The notes beneath the pieces were generated by a model that worked only from the letters and a program-made list of their open reading frames with translations, had not been told where the DNA came from and did no database searches. The position numbers and the translations under genes were made by a program. DNA of 64,000 nt from Fimbriimonadales bacterium (GTDB taxonomy: Bacteria; Armatimonadota; Fimbriimonadia; Fimbriimonadales; ATM1). This document shows positions 17,157 through 26,228 of this stretch, in pieces; within the stretch, counting starts at the first letter, position 1, and every line of letters begins with the position of its first letter. Location of the stretch: assembly GCA_035559795.1 (NCBI GenBank), contig DATMAR010000009.1:178600-242599 (forward strand), written 5' to 3'.

Positions 17157-18749
17157 ATGAAAAGTAAGGGAATTACTGCCCCCTTCTTATTACTTTATTT
17201 ATTGTTCGCCTCTGTTTCGCTCTGGGCACAAGAATTCGTGCCCGGTGAAGTGATTGTGAAATTCAAGCCGGGTGCTCATTTCGAAGCGGCTTTGGCGAAC
17301 CAACAAATCGGCTCACGATTTATCAAAGAGATATCCGGGACCGATGCGGTGCTTTTGAAGCTCAACCCAAGGATGACCGTTTTTGAAGGGTTACGTTATT
17401 ACGAGAATTTACCCATCGTGGAATATGCCGAGCCTAATGGAATCGTAAAAGGGAATTTTGCTCCGAACGACCCGCAGTGGAGTAAGCAATGGGGACCGAA
17501 AAAAATCGAATGCCCCGCTGCTTGGGACATAGACATCGGCGATGCATCGGTGCGAATTTCTGTTGTAGATACGGGTGTGAGCAAATATCATCCCGATTTG
17601 GACGGGAAAATCGTAGCGAGTTGGAATACGATTAACAACTCGTCGAATTCCAATGACGACAACGGACATGGTTCGCACGTCGCAGGAATTTCCGCCGCCG
17701 AAACGAACAACGGAGTCGGAATAGCAGGAGTGAGTTACAATTGTTCGATAGTCGCTGTGAAAAGCATGGGCAGCGATGGTACTGGAACTGTGGCGGATGT
17801 GTCGGAAGGCATTACCTGGTCCTGGCAAAACGGGGGGGCTCACGTTATCAATTTGAGTTTGGGCACTTTTACGCCATCGAGCACGTTGGAAAGTGCGGTA
17901 AATAACGCATGGAACAATAATGTGATTATTGCAGCAGCAGCAGGAAATCATGGAACTCCCGTTCCCTTTTATCCCGCGTTCTACGATAATTGCATAGCGG
18001 TTGCCGCTTCGGACCAATCGGATAATAAAGCCTCCTTCAGCGCATTCGGAACATGGGTGGATGTCGGAGCACCTGGCGTGGATATTTTCAGTTGTTGGGC
18101 TGGCTCTGGATATGCCACCGCAGACGGAACTTCGATGGCTTCTCCTCATGTCGCAGGGGAAGCAGGCCTTTTATGGAGTTATCTCGGAACTTCCGTGAGC
18201 AACAGCACGATACGAAGCCGCATCGAGCAGAATTGCGACCCATTCGGTGCATGGACTGTGTGGGGAAGAATCAATTGCTTCAAAGCATTGAACACTGGTG
18301 AGGTTATCAATGAGTTTGCACCTGTCAGTTTCGGCACGGTACAAGGGACGAAGCGCGCAGGAAACATCGGAAGTCTGGCTTCCGATGACGAGAATCGCCT
18401 TAGAATTAGTTCGAATAAGCCCGACTTCAGTGCGGCGAAAATCGAGTGGTGGTGCGATACGTTCGTGAGTTATCCGGGGGGGCTTACGAAGTTGGAGATA
18501 GAAATCCAATCATTCGTTCAACCTGCTGACACGTGCGATATTTATCTTTTAAACATCAACACAGGAAATCTGGATTACATTGGCACGGTGTCTTTCGGTA
18601 CGAGTGACACGACGCAGGTTCTTGCGGTTACTTCGGGTCTATCGGATTATGTCGTGGATGGATATTGCGTCGCATATTTTGCCGTAGAAGGACCTTCGCT
18701 CCTCGAAATGCAGACAGACAAAGTGACTTTTCGTACGTTTTCTCAGTGA
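17157..18749 (+). CDS. Secreted subtilisin-like serine protease (S8) 3, with C-terminal domain
   Basis: 530 residues from ATG 17157, placed eight bases after AGGAGG; a GTG at 17148 overlaps that site and is rejected. Signal peptide ends near LWAQ. Propeptide is EFVPGEVIVKFKPG to VEYAEPNGIVKG. Catalytic motifs are VVDTGVSKYHPDL, NGHGSHVAGISAA and DGTSMASPHVAGEAG. The C-terminal domain closely matches that of protease 2 (FGTVQGTKRAGNIGSLASDD, SGLSDYVVDGY, FRTFSQ end). The gene probably functions in extracellular protein digestion together with its two paralogs, and its products could feed the leucine degradation genes upstream; that link is inference. Confidence 0.94.
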   Translation: MKSKGITAPFLLLYLLFASVSLWAQEFVPGEVIVKFKPGAHFEAALANQQIGSRFIKEISGTDAVLLKLNPRMTVFEGLRYYENLPIVEYAEPNGIVKGNFAPNDPQWSKQWGPKKIECPAAWDIDIGDASVRISVVDTGVSKYHPDLDGKIVASWNTINNSSNSNDDNGHGSHVAGISAAETNNGVGIAGVSYNCSIVAVKSMGSDGTGTVADVSEGITWSWQNGGAHVINLSLGTFTPSSTLESAVNNAWNNNVIIAAAAGNHGTPVPFYPAFYDNCIAVAASDQSDNKASFSAFGTWVDVGAPGVDIFSCWAGSGYATADGTSMASPHVAGEAGLLWSYLGTSVSNSTIRSRIEQNCDPFGAWTVWGRINCFKALNTGEVINEFAPVSFGTVQGTKRAGNIGSLASDDENRLRISSNKPDFSAAKIEWWCDTFVSYPGGLTKLEIEIQSFVQPADTCDIYLLNINTGNLDYIGTVSFGTSDTTQVLAVTSGLSDYVVDGYCVAYFAVEGPSLLEMQTDKVTFRTFSQ

Positions 18750-18783
18750 ATTTTCTCTTTCGTAAGTTTTCTCGAAAGTGTTC

Positions 18784-19596
18784 CTATCTGTAAGATGCAA
18801 ATGGTTTGAAGCTTTCTGAGAATTCTTCATCTCGTTGGCATAGAGAGACGAAATCGCAGGATTTGCAAATGTCTTTTACTACTGGTCGTACGCTTTCATA
18901 ATCTCGGTTGAGAATTTCTTTTCCCAAAAGAATCAAATCGGTGCGGAATAATTCGAGGTCCTCGATGCGTGGTTCTACGGTAATACGATGGTTCGTATTT
19001 AAAAGAACGAGTGTGCTCAATATCCTGCGATTGGGGTTTTTGGAGCGAAGAAGAAGTTGATAACAGTTCATCGCGATGTCGTTGAGAACATCTACCTCGC
19101 TGAGCCTCGCTTGTATGTTCTCTGTGTTCTTCGTCGGATTCGTTTTGTAATCGATGATTTCCAATGTGCCGTCTTCGTGTTCGTCCACGCGGTCGATTCT
19201 ACCGATTAATGTAAATTCTCCCATGTCTTCTTCGAAACGTTTTTCCACGAATAGAGTTTTCGTCGAAGGTCCGCGCGCGATGAATTCATCTACGTAACTT
19301 GATACGACAGCACGACCTTCAGCGAGTGCTTCAGTGGCTTCTTCAGGAGAAGAATAGCCAGCGGTAAGCCAGTTTTCTTCCAACGCTGCTAGGACTTCTT
19401 CTTTGGTTTGTACGCCCACATCCCCCTCGTCGTGGAAGCGCTGCAAGACCTGATGAAGACTTATACCGAAGGAATAATAAGATTTCGCACGCAGAAACCA
19501 TTTTCCCCTCGCATCTACGAAACTCCACATGTATTTCACAGGACATGCGAGATACGTAGTGATTTTCGTGGGTGAAAGGGTCGGTTTTTTATTCAT
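18784..19596 (-). CDS. PD-(D/E)XK superfamily nuclease with Fe-S-type cysteines (RecB/Cas4-like)
   Basis: 270 residues. The nuclease core has FGISLHQVLQRFHDEG, GRIDRVDEHEDGTLEIIDYKT (the D-EIIDYKT motif) and a distal NCYQLLLR (QxxxY-like) helix. One cysteine near the start (YLACPVKYMW) and three near the end (CKSCDFVSLC) form the four-Cys pattern that binds an Fe-S cluster in AddB, Cas4 and related RecB-like nucleases. It probably acts in DNA repair; it stands beside dnaG, 35 kb from the CRISPR locus, so I do not call it Cas4. Closest named group would be the PDDEXK_1 family. Confidence 0.85.
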   Translation of the reverse strand: MNKKPTLSPTKITTYLACPVKYMWSFVDARGKWFLRAKSYYSFGISLHQVLQRFHDEGDVGVQTKEEVLAALEENWLTAGYSSPEEATEALAEGRAVVSSYVDEFIARGPSTKTLFVEKRFEEDMGEFTLIGRIDRVDEHEDGTLEIIDYKTNPTKNTENIQARLSEVDVLNDIAMNCYQLLLRSKNPNRRILSTLVLLNTNHRITVEPRIEDLELFRTDLILLGKEILNRDYESVRPVVKDICKSCDFVSLCQRDEEFSESFKPFASYR

Positions 19597-19694
19597 TTCG
19601 GTAATTTTATTCGATGAGGAATGTGGGAAATCCTGCGTTTGTGTGGTTTGTTTTTTTCATGTTCGCAAAAGAACATCTTACCCCCCCAATGCGC

Positions 19695-21422
19695 TTATCT
19701 AATCTTCTTTTTTTTCAATGCTTCCACGATGGCAATTGCGGAATCGGGATGTTTTCGTGCTTCTCTTTTTTCTTTTTCGTATCGCAGTTTTGCAATCGAA
19801 TCTTCGAGCCATGCTTCGGTAAGAGGCCCTTCTTCCGGTCTCTCGAAAAGAGCAAAGAGTTGTCGGTCTCCTTCTTCGAGGTTCTCGAGAACCGACCCCG
19901 GATCGCAGTCTTCACCGAGAAGTCGAATTTCATGAAGAACTCTATCTGCTAATCTTCTTCCCGAACCGCTGACTAAAAAACCTTCTTCCTCTAAAAGAGG
20001 GAGTGCTTTTTTTCGAAATTCTGGCCTAAGCACAGCGCGAAGAATCACACGCTCCGCGATGGGGGGGACAACCTCGTTCGATTTGCTCGTCTTTCCGGGC
20101 AGAACTCGGGAAGTTTGTTCTCCTACGAACTTTTGTTTCTTTCCGAGGTTTTCTACGTCCTTTCGCAATGCGGCTACCGTCGCTTTGTAATCTATTTTCG
20201 AACTCGGATGAAGCGCTGCCAATTCTTGAATCAATTGCTGCTGCTCGAGTTTGTCTTCTGCTGTCGCTAAAACTTTCTTTATTTCTTTCCAAAAAGCAGA
20301 ATCGGCTTTTTCTATGCCATGCGGATACATGCGGCGCACAATTTCTATGCGAAAACGCAATGGGCTGACCGACTTTTGAACGATTTGATGCAGTTTCGCA
20401 GCGCCGTGGTTCTGGAAAAGGCGATCCGGGTCTTCTTGGGGGGGCAGAAGAGCGACCCTACAATCAATGCCAACCGTTTTCAAGAAAATCAAGGCACGTT
20501 CGCTGGCTTTGACTCCGGCGGAATCGCTGTCGTAAGCGAGTATGACTTTATCGCACCATTTTTTTAGAACTTTGGCATGTCGATCGTTGAACGCAGTTCC
20601 GAGAGGGGCAACCGCTTCCGTCAGCCCCGCTCGATGGCAACTGATTACATCGAAATAACCTTCGACCAAAATAGCCTCTTTCGTTTGCGAGAGTTTCGAT
20701 TTGGCACGGTGCAGTCCATAAAGAGTTTCGCTCTTTCGAAAAAGAGGTGTTTCTTTGGAATTGAGATATTTCGGCTGAGAATCATCGAGCGCCCTTCCAC
20801 CGAATGCAATCAGATTTCCTCTTTCATCGTGAACGGGAAAGATCAGACGGTTACGAAAGAAATCTCGATACCCTGAAGATTCCGAGCCGGTTACGACTCC
20901 CGCTTGCTCCGCATCGCGCAAAGAAAAATTCGATTTACGGAGAACTCGTATCAATTCCTCGTCTGAGTCGGGCGCATAACCAATCTTCCATTCCGCAATG
21001 ATATCGGGTGTAAGCCCTCTGTTCGAAGCATATTCCTGCGCAAAAGAGGATTCGAAAAAACTTTTATTGAAGAAACTGCAGGCAGTTTCTAAAATTTTGC
21101 CGAGCAATTGTTTTTGATTCGGTTCCTTTTCTTGAAATCGTGGTTTGAGCGTCACTCCTGCTCGTTTCGCAAGAACGTCGAGGGCTTCTTTAAAATCTAA
21201 GCCTTGCGTTTTCATCACGAAAGAGAAGATGTCTCCTCGCTCTTGACATCCGAAGCAAAAATATCGCCCTTGTTCAGGATAAATATAAAAAGATGGGGTC
21301 TTTTCCCGATGAAAGGGACAAAGACCCTTGAATGTTTTTCCTGCTCTTGTGAGTTGGACTCTTTCGCTGACTAAGTCTACGAGGCTTATCCGAGAGCGAA
21401 TTTCATCCAACTCGTCCGGCAT
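19695..21422 (-). CDS. dnaG: DNA primase
   Basis: 575 residues, normal for DnaG, which makes RNA primers at the replication fork. The N-terminal zinc ribbon has C35-PFH38 and C56-FGC59. The RNA polymerase domain begins near GVTLKPRF, and the Toprim catalytic motifs are LVEGYFDVISCHRAG and ILAYDSDSAG with GTAFNDRH between. The C-terminal helicase-binding part (from about 430) is divergent. It stands alone with the secreted-protein gene six bases upstream on the same strand, rather than in an rpsU-dnaG-rpoD operon. An unusually basic KKKKIR tail ends the protein. Confidence 0.95.
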   Translation of the reverse strand: MPDELDEIRSRISLVDLVSERVQLTRAGKTFKGLCPFHREKTPSFYIYPEQGRYFCFGCQERGDIFSFVMKTQGLDFKEALDVLAKRAGVTLKPRFQEKEPNQKQLLGKILETACSFFNKSFFESSFAQEYASNRGLTPDIIAEWKIGYAPDSDEELIRVLRKSNFSLRDAEQAGVVTGSESSGYRDFFRNRLIFPVHDERGNLIAFGGRALDDSQPKYLNSKETPLFRKSETLYGLHRAKSKLSQTKEAILVEGYFDVISCHRAGLTEAVAPLGTAFNDRHAKVLKKWCDKVILAYDSDSAGVKASERALIFLKTVGIDCRVALLPPQEDPDRLFQNHGAAKLHQIVQKSVSPLRFRIEIVRRMYPHGIEKADSAFWKEIKKVLATAEDKLEQQQLIQELAALHPSSKIDYKATVAALRKDVENLGKKQKFVGEQTSRVLPGKTSKSNEVVPPIAERVILRAVLRPEFRKKALPLLEEEGFLVSGSGRRLADRVLHEIRLLGEDCDPGSVLENLEEGDRQLFALFERPEEGPLTEAWLEDSIAKLRYEKEKREARKHPDSAIAIVEALKKKKIR

Positions 21423-21428
21423 AGGGAA

Positions 21429-22172
21429 TTACCCTTTGCCAGCAGAGACGACTATTGCAGTAACTCGATACGGTTTGTTGGCGCTTTCTCTCGTGAATCG
21501 GAATGCCACTTTATAGTGTTGGAGGAATCTCACCATGAAGTAGTCTTGCCCGACATCGTAACCATCGGGATTACCGTACGCCTTTATCACTTGCGAGAGA
21601 GTGCTGCCAAGACGAATTCCTTTGGAGGTTTTCGCTCTCGGATTCGAGATGCCGATAACCTCGATTTGAACTACTTTGTTGAACTTATTGAGCACGAAGT
21701 TGACGCTGTTGCTCGGGCTTAGGCGATAAATCCATCTTACGTACTGAACTTGTGTGGCCGTGCCACCACCACCAGCGCCACCGCCAGCGTCACTGCTCTT
21801 CAAGCCTCCACCGCCGCCAGCATCAGGCGGACCGGCGTTGGCTGGGACTACACCCATTTGGCCCATGCTCAGAGGTGGAATTTCCCAAACACCTGGAGTG
21901 ACCGCTCTACCGCCGCCGCCCCCACCACCTCCGCCACCGGGAGCGCCAGCAAATCCGCCACCACCCCCGCCACCGGCGGCGCCGGATTGAAGGCTGAGTT
22001 GAACGGCGAGAATATCCGTCGGAGAGCCGAATTTCTTTGCGACCGTAATTCCGCTGTCATAAAGTTTGATTCCCAAGAGTCCCGTTTCAGCCTTGACCTT
22101 GGTCTGAGCTAACGGTGCGGAGAGAACAAGCCCGCTACAAGCGAGCAAGGCTAATATTTTTGTACTTTTCAC
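21429..22172 (-). CDS. Secreted Gly-rich protein of unknown function
   Basis: 247 residues from GTG 22172, supported by GGAGGA nine bases upstream. A signal peptide (LALLACSGLVLSAPLAQ) is followed by a short domain, a poly-glycine tract (about residues 68-92 and 121-137, almost all Gly), and a C-terminal domain of about 100 residues (YVRWIYRLSPSNSVNFVL to FMVRFLQHYKVAFRFTRES). The C-terminal part mentions repeated 'G-S-T-L-S-Q-V-I' style segments like SmpA/OmlA-type folds, but the match is weak. The Gly tract reads as a polyproline frame on the other strand, which is a shadow. It ends six bases before dnaG. Confidence 0.7.
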   Translation of the reverse strand: MKSTKILALLACSGLVLSAPLAQTKVKAETGLLGIKLYDSGITVAKKFGSPTDILAVQLSLQSGAAGGGGGGGFAGAPGGGGGGGGGGRAVTPGVWEIPPLSMGQMGVVPANAGPPDAGGGGGLKSSDAGGGAGGGGTATQVQYVRWIYRLSPSNSVNFVLNKFNKVVQIEVIGISNPRAKTSKGIRLGSTLSQVIKAYGNPDGYDVGQDYFMVRFLQHYKVAFRFTRESANKPYRVTAIVVSAGKG

Positions 22173-22284
22173 TTATCAATATCCTCCAGATGAGTTATCG
22201 TATATTTTGACGCAAAACGTACCTAATTGTTACCGTTCCGATGGGTGTTTTTCTTGGCAACCCGAATCTCAGGTAATCTTTTGC

Positions 22285-22293
22285 TGATATTAT
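22285..22293 (+). promoter_or_regulatory. Probable extended -10 promoter of trxA
   Basis: TGATATTAT matches an extended -10 and lies 29 bases before the trxA start with the ribosome site in between. No -35 with good spacing is seen. Confidence 0.45.
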
Positions 22294-22322
22294 GAATACT
22301 ATCCTCAAGGAGGAAACAAATT

Positions 22323-22649
22323 ATGGGAGCACCAGCGCACTTAGTTGCATCAGAGTTTAAAGAGAAAGTAGAACGGTCGACCGTACCTGTATTAGTTGAT
22401 TTTTGGGCGGAGTGGTGCGGTCCGTGCAAGGCGATTGCCCCGCATATAGAGGCTATCGCTCGCGAATATGCAGGAAGAGTCAATGTCTACAAGGTGAACG
22501 TTGACGAAGAGCCGGATTTAGCGATGCGGTTCGATATCATGAGCATCCCGACGTTAGTTATTTTCAAGGATGGGGAGGAATTCGACCGTATCATCGGTCT
22601 TGTTCCGAAAGAACAAATCATCAGTGCTCTCGAAAGAGCTCTGAAATAG
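22323..22649 (+). CDS. trxA: Thioredoxin
   Basis: 108 residues, the standard size for this cytoplasmic disulfide reductant. The active site is W-C32-GP-C35-K in LVDFWAEWCGPCKAIAPHIE; the cis-proline motif is MSIPTLVIFKDG. A strong AAGGAGG ribosome site precedes ATG 22323, and an extended -10 (TGATATTAT) is about 30 bases upstream. The partner reductase is encoded at 32.9 kb. Confidence 0.96.
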   Translation: MGAPAHLVASEFKEKVERSTVPVLVDFWAEWCGPCKAIAPHIEAIAREYAGRVNVYKVNVDEEPDLAMRFDIMSIPTLVIFKDGEEFDRIIGLVPKEQIISALERALK

Positions 22650-22675
22650 ACTCGGGGTAGAAAGAAAGCAGCCAA

Positions 22676-24274
22676 GTGGCTAAAGCGCCGAAACCGATGA
22701 CGTTACTCCAAGCGAGCAGCGTCATGGCATTTGCCATTCTCTTCAGTCGGATTTTGGGGCTCATTCGGGATGCGGTGCTTTCTGCGCAATTCGGCATTCG
22801 ATTCGAGCGGGACGCATATGTAGCAGCATTCGTTATTCCCGACCTTTTATTTTTTCTTCTTGCAGGAGGCGCATTGAGTAGCGCGTTCATCCCGGTTTTC
22901 GGAAGTTATTGGGCTAAAGGAGAAAGGGAAGAGGCATGGAAGGTTTTCAGTTCCCTCGTTACGCTGATGGCTTTTGCGGTGTTTTTCTTCGTGGTTTTTG
23001 CGGAGATTTTTGCACCTCAACTCGTTGCCATCTTTACACCGGGTCTATCTTTCGAAAAGCAAGCCTTAGCCGCGGATTTGTCGAGAGTCCTGCTCCCCAG
23101 CCAGTTCGGTTTTTTGTTGGGGGGGCTGATGTTCGGAACGATGAATGCCCAAAAACATTTCCTCGTACCTGCTCTCGCACCCAACATTTATAACTTAGGA
23201 ATCATCCTCGGTGCTTCGGTTCTGGCTCCTCTTTTGTCCGTGCCCATATTCGGTCCTGCGTGGGGTGCTTTGGCAGGAGCATTGGTGGGGAATTTGTTGA
23301 TCCCGATTTGGGTGATGAATAGATTCGGAGCGAAGTACGAATTCCGTCTCGATTGGAAACACGAAGGCGTTCAGCGTGTGTTTCGGATGATGCTTCCGGT
23401 TGTCTTGGGCTTGAGTCTGCCAGGGGTTTATGCTATTATCACTCGCGCATTTGGTTCGTTTTTCGAGGAAGGTGCGATTTCTGCACTGGATATCGGAAAT
23501 CGCATCATGCAAGCGCCATTGGGGATATTCGGGCAAGCGTTGGCAATTGCTGTGTTTCCGACGCTTATCGAAATGTATGCGCATAATAAGAAACGAGAGT
23601 TTTTGGAAACTGCAAGCAAGTCCGTCCGCACAGTTATTTTTATCGGATTGATAGTGGGGGGGATCATGTTCGTGATGAGTGAAGACATCGTTAGAGTACT
23701 CAACCAGTGGGGAACGTTTACATCGCAAAATACGAAGTTCGTCGCAGAAGGTTTGCGAATGTATAGTCTCGGTGTGTTCGCATGGTGCGCTCATCCGATT
23801 TTAATGCGGGCGTTCTTCGCAATGGAAAACACGATTACACCGGTGTTTTTGGGAACGATCACTACTTTTTTCCTCTTTAGCCTTTGTGCGTTTTTTTTGA
23901 AAATCGGTGTAGGTTATTCTTGGTATGCGCTCGCAGTCTCCTTGTCAGCGATCTTTCTTATGACCTTGCTCCTTATCGGTCTTAAAATTAGGTTAGGACG
24001 ATTCGATGGCACGAAACTGCTGAGAGTACTCGGTGTCGGAGTGGTCTCGACAGTATTGATTTCTCTGCTTATCGCATTAGGGACTTTGGTCGTACCGTTT
24101 CCGGAGATAATCCCCGCGAACCTTATCTCCTTCGTCCGTCTGTTCCTATTCGGCTTAGGTGGGCTGTGGATTTACCTTAAAATAGGAAATGCCTTGGGTT
24201 TGGAAGAGGCGGGCTATGCTTTGAGAGCGATTTCTAAGCGACAACCAGCCCCTCCTCCAGAAATCTCTCCATAA
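22676..24274 (+). CDS. murJ: Lipid II flippase MurJ (MviN family)
   Basis: 532 residues with about 14 membrane segments, as expected for the flippase that moves lipid II across the cytoplasmic membrane for peptidoglycan synthesis. Family motifs are visible: SRILGLIRDAVLSAQFG at the start, VIPDLLFFLLAGGALSSAFIPVF, MNAQKHFLVPALAPNIYNLGII and LDIGNRIMQAPLGIFGQALAIAVFP. The start is GTG 22676, 26 bases after trxA on the same strand, so cotranscription with trxA is likely. An alternative internal ATG at LLQASSVMAF would lose the conserved N-terminus. Confidence 0.95.
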   Translation: MAKAPKPMTLLQASSVMAFAILFSRILGLIRDAVLSAQFGIRFERDAYVAAFVIPDLLFFLLAGGALSSAFIPVFGSYWAKGEREEAWKVFSSLVTLMAFAVFFFVVFAEIFAPQLVAIFTPGLSFEKQALAADLSRVLLPSQFGFLLGGLMFGTMNAQKHFLVPALAPNIYNLGIILGASVLAPLLSVPIFGPAWGALAGALVGNLLIPIWVMNRFGAKYEFRLDWKHEGVQRVFRMMLPVVLGLSLPGVYAIITRAFGSFFEEGAISALDIGNRIMQAPLGIFGQALAIAVFPTLIEMYAHNKKREFLETASKSVRTVIFIGLIVGGIMFVMSEDIVRVLNQWGTFTSQNTKFVAEGLRMYSLGVFAWCAHPILMRAFFAMENTITPVFLGTITTFFLFSLCAFFLKIGVGYSWYALAVSLSAIFLMTLLLIGLKIRLGRFDGTKLLRVLGVGVVSTVLISLLIALGTLVVPFPEIIPANLISFVRLFLFGLGGLWIYLKIGNALGLEEAGYALRAISKRQPAPPPEISP

Positions 24275-24315
24275 ATCCCACTGAAGAAGTTCTCGAATAT
24301 GTCGATAATTTCAAG

Positions 24316-24350
24316 GAAAGCCTTAGGCTTTCTGGACACATCTTTTTTTT
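24316..24350 (+). terminator. Possible terminator after murJ
   Basis: GAAAGCC (24316-24322) and GGCTTTC (24326-24332) form a short stem. A run of eight T begins nine bases after the stem rather than directly, so it is a weak candidate. Confidence 0.35.
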
Positions 24351-24360
24351 GGACATAACT

Positions 24361-24981
24361 ATGATAAAAGTCGGCGACTCCGTATTGCTCCTGCGCTCCT
24401 CTGAGGAGCAGTCAGCGACCGTTTTGGCTTCTCGCGTAGAGAGGACAAACCCTTTGACTCTCGTCGTTCCGATTCGGGAAGAAACCCCGCTCTTGGACGT
24501 TGGGAACGCCGTTAGCGTGATTTGGAGAGGACCTAATTCCAACGCTCATTACGAGACTTCTATTAGCAGGATCACGAGTTATGGACTTAGCCTCGTTATC
24601 GAATTAGCGAAAAGTACTTGGGTGGAGTTCGACCGCAGGCGAGGAGAAAGATACGACACAGACTTCGACGGTGAGGTAACCGTCGTTCAGGAAGACCATG
24701 GTGGTGCGGCGACACTCGAAACCTATTCAGGAAAAGTCATCAACATCAGTTGTGTTGGATGTTTATTCAAAAGCGCTGCTCCGTTCGAGCGCGGTTGTTT
24801 AGTTTCTGTTCGCATCCCTGATCCTTTGAAATCGGGGGAAATGCGGATGCTCGCCATTATAACGAGAATCCAAGATGACTCAGTGGGATTGGAGTTTTTC
24901 GATTTTAGTGGAGATTCACGAGTGAGATTGAACAACCTGTTGATGACTTTGGAAAAGCGGAAAAACGAACAGGCTGCGTAA
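24361..24981 (+). CDS. PilZ domain protein (YcgR-like, c-di-GMP binding)
   Basis: 206 residues from ATG 24361; a TTG 12 bases earlier is a weaker option. The N-terminal half (about 1-90) resembles the PilZN/YcgR cap. The C-terminal PilZ barrel has the RRxGER motif (DRRRGERYDTD) and the second motif NISCVGCLF in place of the usual D/NxSxxG, so c-di-GMP binding is plausible. Such proteins adjust motility or exopolysaccharide production through a partner. No flagellar or pilus gene is nearby to say which. Confidence 0.82.
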   Translation: MIKVGDSVLLLRSSEEQSATVLASRVERTNPLTLVVPIREETPLLDVGNAVSVIWRGPNSNAHYETSISRITSYGLSLVIELAKSTWVEFDRRRGERYDTDFDGEVTVVQEDHGGAATLETYSGKVINISCVGCLFKSAAPFERGCLVSVRIPDPLKSGEMRMLAIITRIQDDSVGLEFFDFSGDSRVRLNNLLMTLEKRKNEQAA

Positions 24982-25096
24982 CGTTTTTTATTCTGACTGG
25001 GAGCGTGGGCGAGGAAGAGATTAAGTCCCTTTTTGCTGTAGTTTTGGTAGATTTCTTTTTTTATTTCTTTTTTATAGTAGACCAGAAACGTCTATT

Positions 25097-25945
25097 TCAT
25101 TTATCCCATTCACCCTCGAATACATATTCAGCAGGACCGGTCATATAGACAGTTCCGTTTTCGATGTATTCAATCGTCAAGTCTCCACCTGGCAGGTGGA
25201 CGAGGGTACTTCTTTCGGAAAGACCTCTTAAGAAACTCGCTACGCCAGCGGCGCAAGCCCCTGTCCCACAAGCCAAAGTAGCACCCGCACCTCGCTCCCA
25301 TGTTTTTACTTTCAATTCCTTATTGGATAAAACTTGTGTGAATTGAACATTCGTGCGCTGAGGAAAGAGTTCATGGTATTCGATGGCGGGTCCCCATACA
25401 TCGAGAGGTACTTTTTCGACATCTTCGACGAAAATTACGCAGTGGGGATTACCCATCGAAACTGCGCTTGCATCGAATTTTTGTGCCGCTGCAACTAACT
25501 CGAAGGATAAAGCGGCTTCGTCCGGTGGTCCATGCATCGGGATTTCTTTTCGCAAAGTTCGTGCCTTGCCCATATTTACACGTACTTGCTTCCCATCCAG
25601 TACTTCGACTTCGAGAATTCCCGCCTTCGTTTCGACAGGGAACTTATCGAGTTCAGTGTAAGCACGGTCTTTCACAAGCCTCGCTAAACAACGAATGCCG
25701 TTTCCACACATCTCGGCTTCGGAACCGTCGGGGTTGAACATTTTCATGGAAAAGGGAGCGCTATTTCCTTTTTCAATCAAAATGATGCCGTCCGCCCCGA
25801 CGCCGAATTTTCGGTCGCACATCTCTCGAGCAAGTGCAGGGAGTGAAAGGTTGAGAGGGGGATTTTTCACGAAATCAATGAGCACGAAGTCGTTTCCGAT
25901 TCCATGCATTTTCGTGAAAGGGAACGAACGTTTTTCAGCGATCAT
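25097..25945 (-). CDS. dapF: Diaminopimelate epimerase
   Basis: 282 residues from ATG 25945, which follows GGAAGG by eight bases; an in-frame ATG at 25966 lies deeper inside hfq. It converts LL- to meso-diaminopimelate for lysine and peptidoglycan. The N-terminal FTKMHGIGNDFVLID, the first catalytic cysteine in AEMCGNGIRCLAR and the second in ATLACGTGACAAG are intact. It overlaps hfq by 11 bases and is the last gene of the miaA-hfq-dapF unit. Confidence 0.95.
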   Translation of the reverse strand: MIAEKRSFPFTKMHGIGNDFVLIDFVKNPPLNLSLPALAREMCDRKFGVGADGIILIEKGNSAPFSMKMFNPDGSEAEMCGNGIRCLARLVKDRAYTELDKFPVETKAGILEVEVLDGKQVRVNMGKARTLRKEIPMHGPPDEAALSFELVAAAQKFDASAVSMGNPHCVIFVEDVEKVPLDVWGPAIEYHELFPQRTNVQFTQVLSNKELKVKTWERGAGATLACGTGACAAGVASFLRGLSERSTLVHLPGGDLTIEYIENGTVYMTGPAEYVFEGEWDK

Positions 25946-26210
25946 GCGAGTATCCTTCCCGTTCACCCACTGCTTCTTTCATAAGGTTTCTATACCCAAG
26001 TATGGGTTTTTCGGGAGTAATGCAGGATACCGCGTGTTTATAGATTAATTGTGTCGGCTGACCCATAGGCTCGAGAAGAATCGTGAAAGCGTCGAAACCT
26101 CTCACAACCCCCTCGAGGACAAGCCCGCCTGTCAAATGCACCTTTACCGGAACGTTCTCCTTTCGAGCCTGATTCAGAAACATTTCTTGCAAGTTGATTG
26201 CTTTTGCCAT
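25935..26210 (-). CDS. hfq: RNA chaperone Hfq
   Basis: 91 residues, with the Sm1 core LQEMFLNQARKENVPVKVHL-GG, FDAFTILLE and the Sm2 motif QLIYKHAVSCITP with the diagnostic YKH. It forms a hexameric ring that joins small RNAs to mRNAs. The 19-bp gap to miaA upstream and overlap with dapF downstream make one operon. The order miaA-hfq is widely conserved. Confidence 0.94.
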   Translation of the reverse strand: MAKAINLQEMFLNQARKENVPVKVHLTGGLVLEGVVRGFDAFTILLEPMGQPTQLIYKHAVSCITPEKPILGYRNLMKEAVGEREGYSHDR

Positions 26211-26228
26211 TTTTTTATCCTCATCCCT

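Noticed and set aside
18784..19596. Possible Cas4
   Set aside because: Cysteine pattern and fold are Cas4-like, but it is beside dnaG, far from the CRISPR locus, and type II-C systems lack Cas4.
21754..21990. Proline-rich plus-strand frame
   Set aside because: Reverse of the poly-glycine tract in the secreted protein at 21429-22172.
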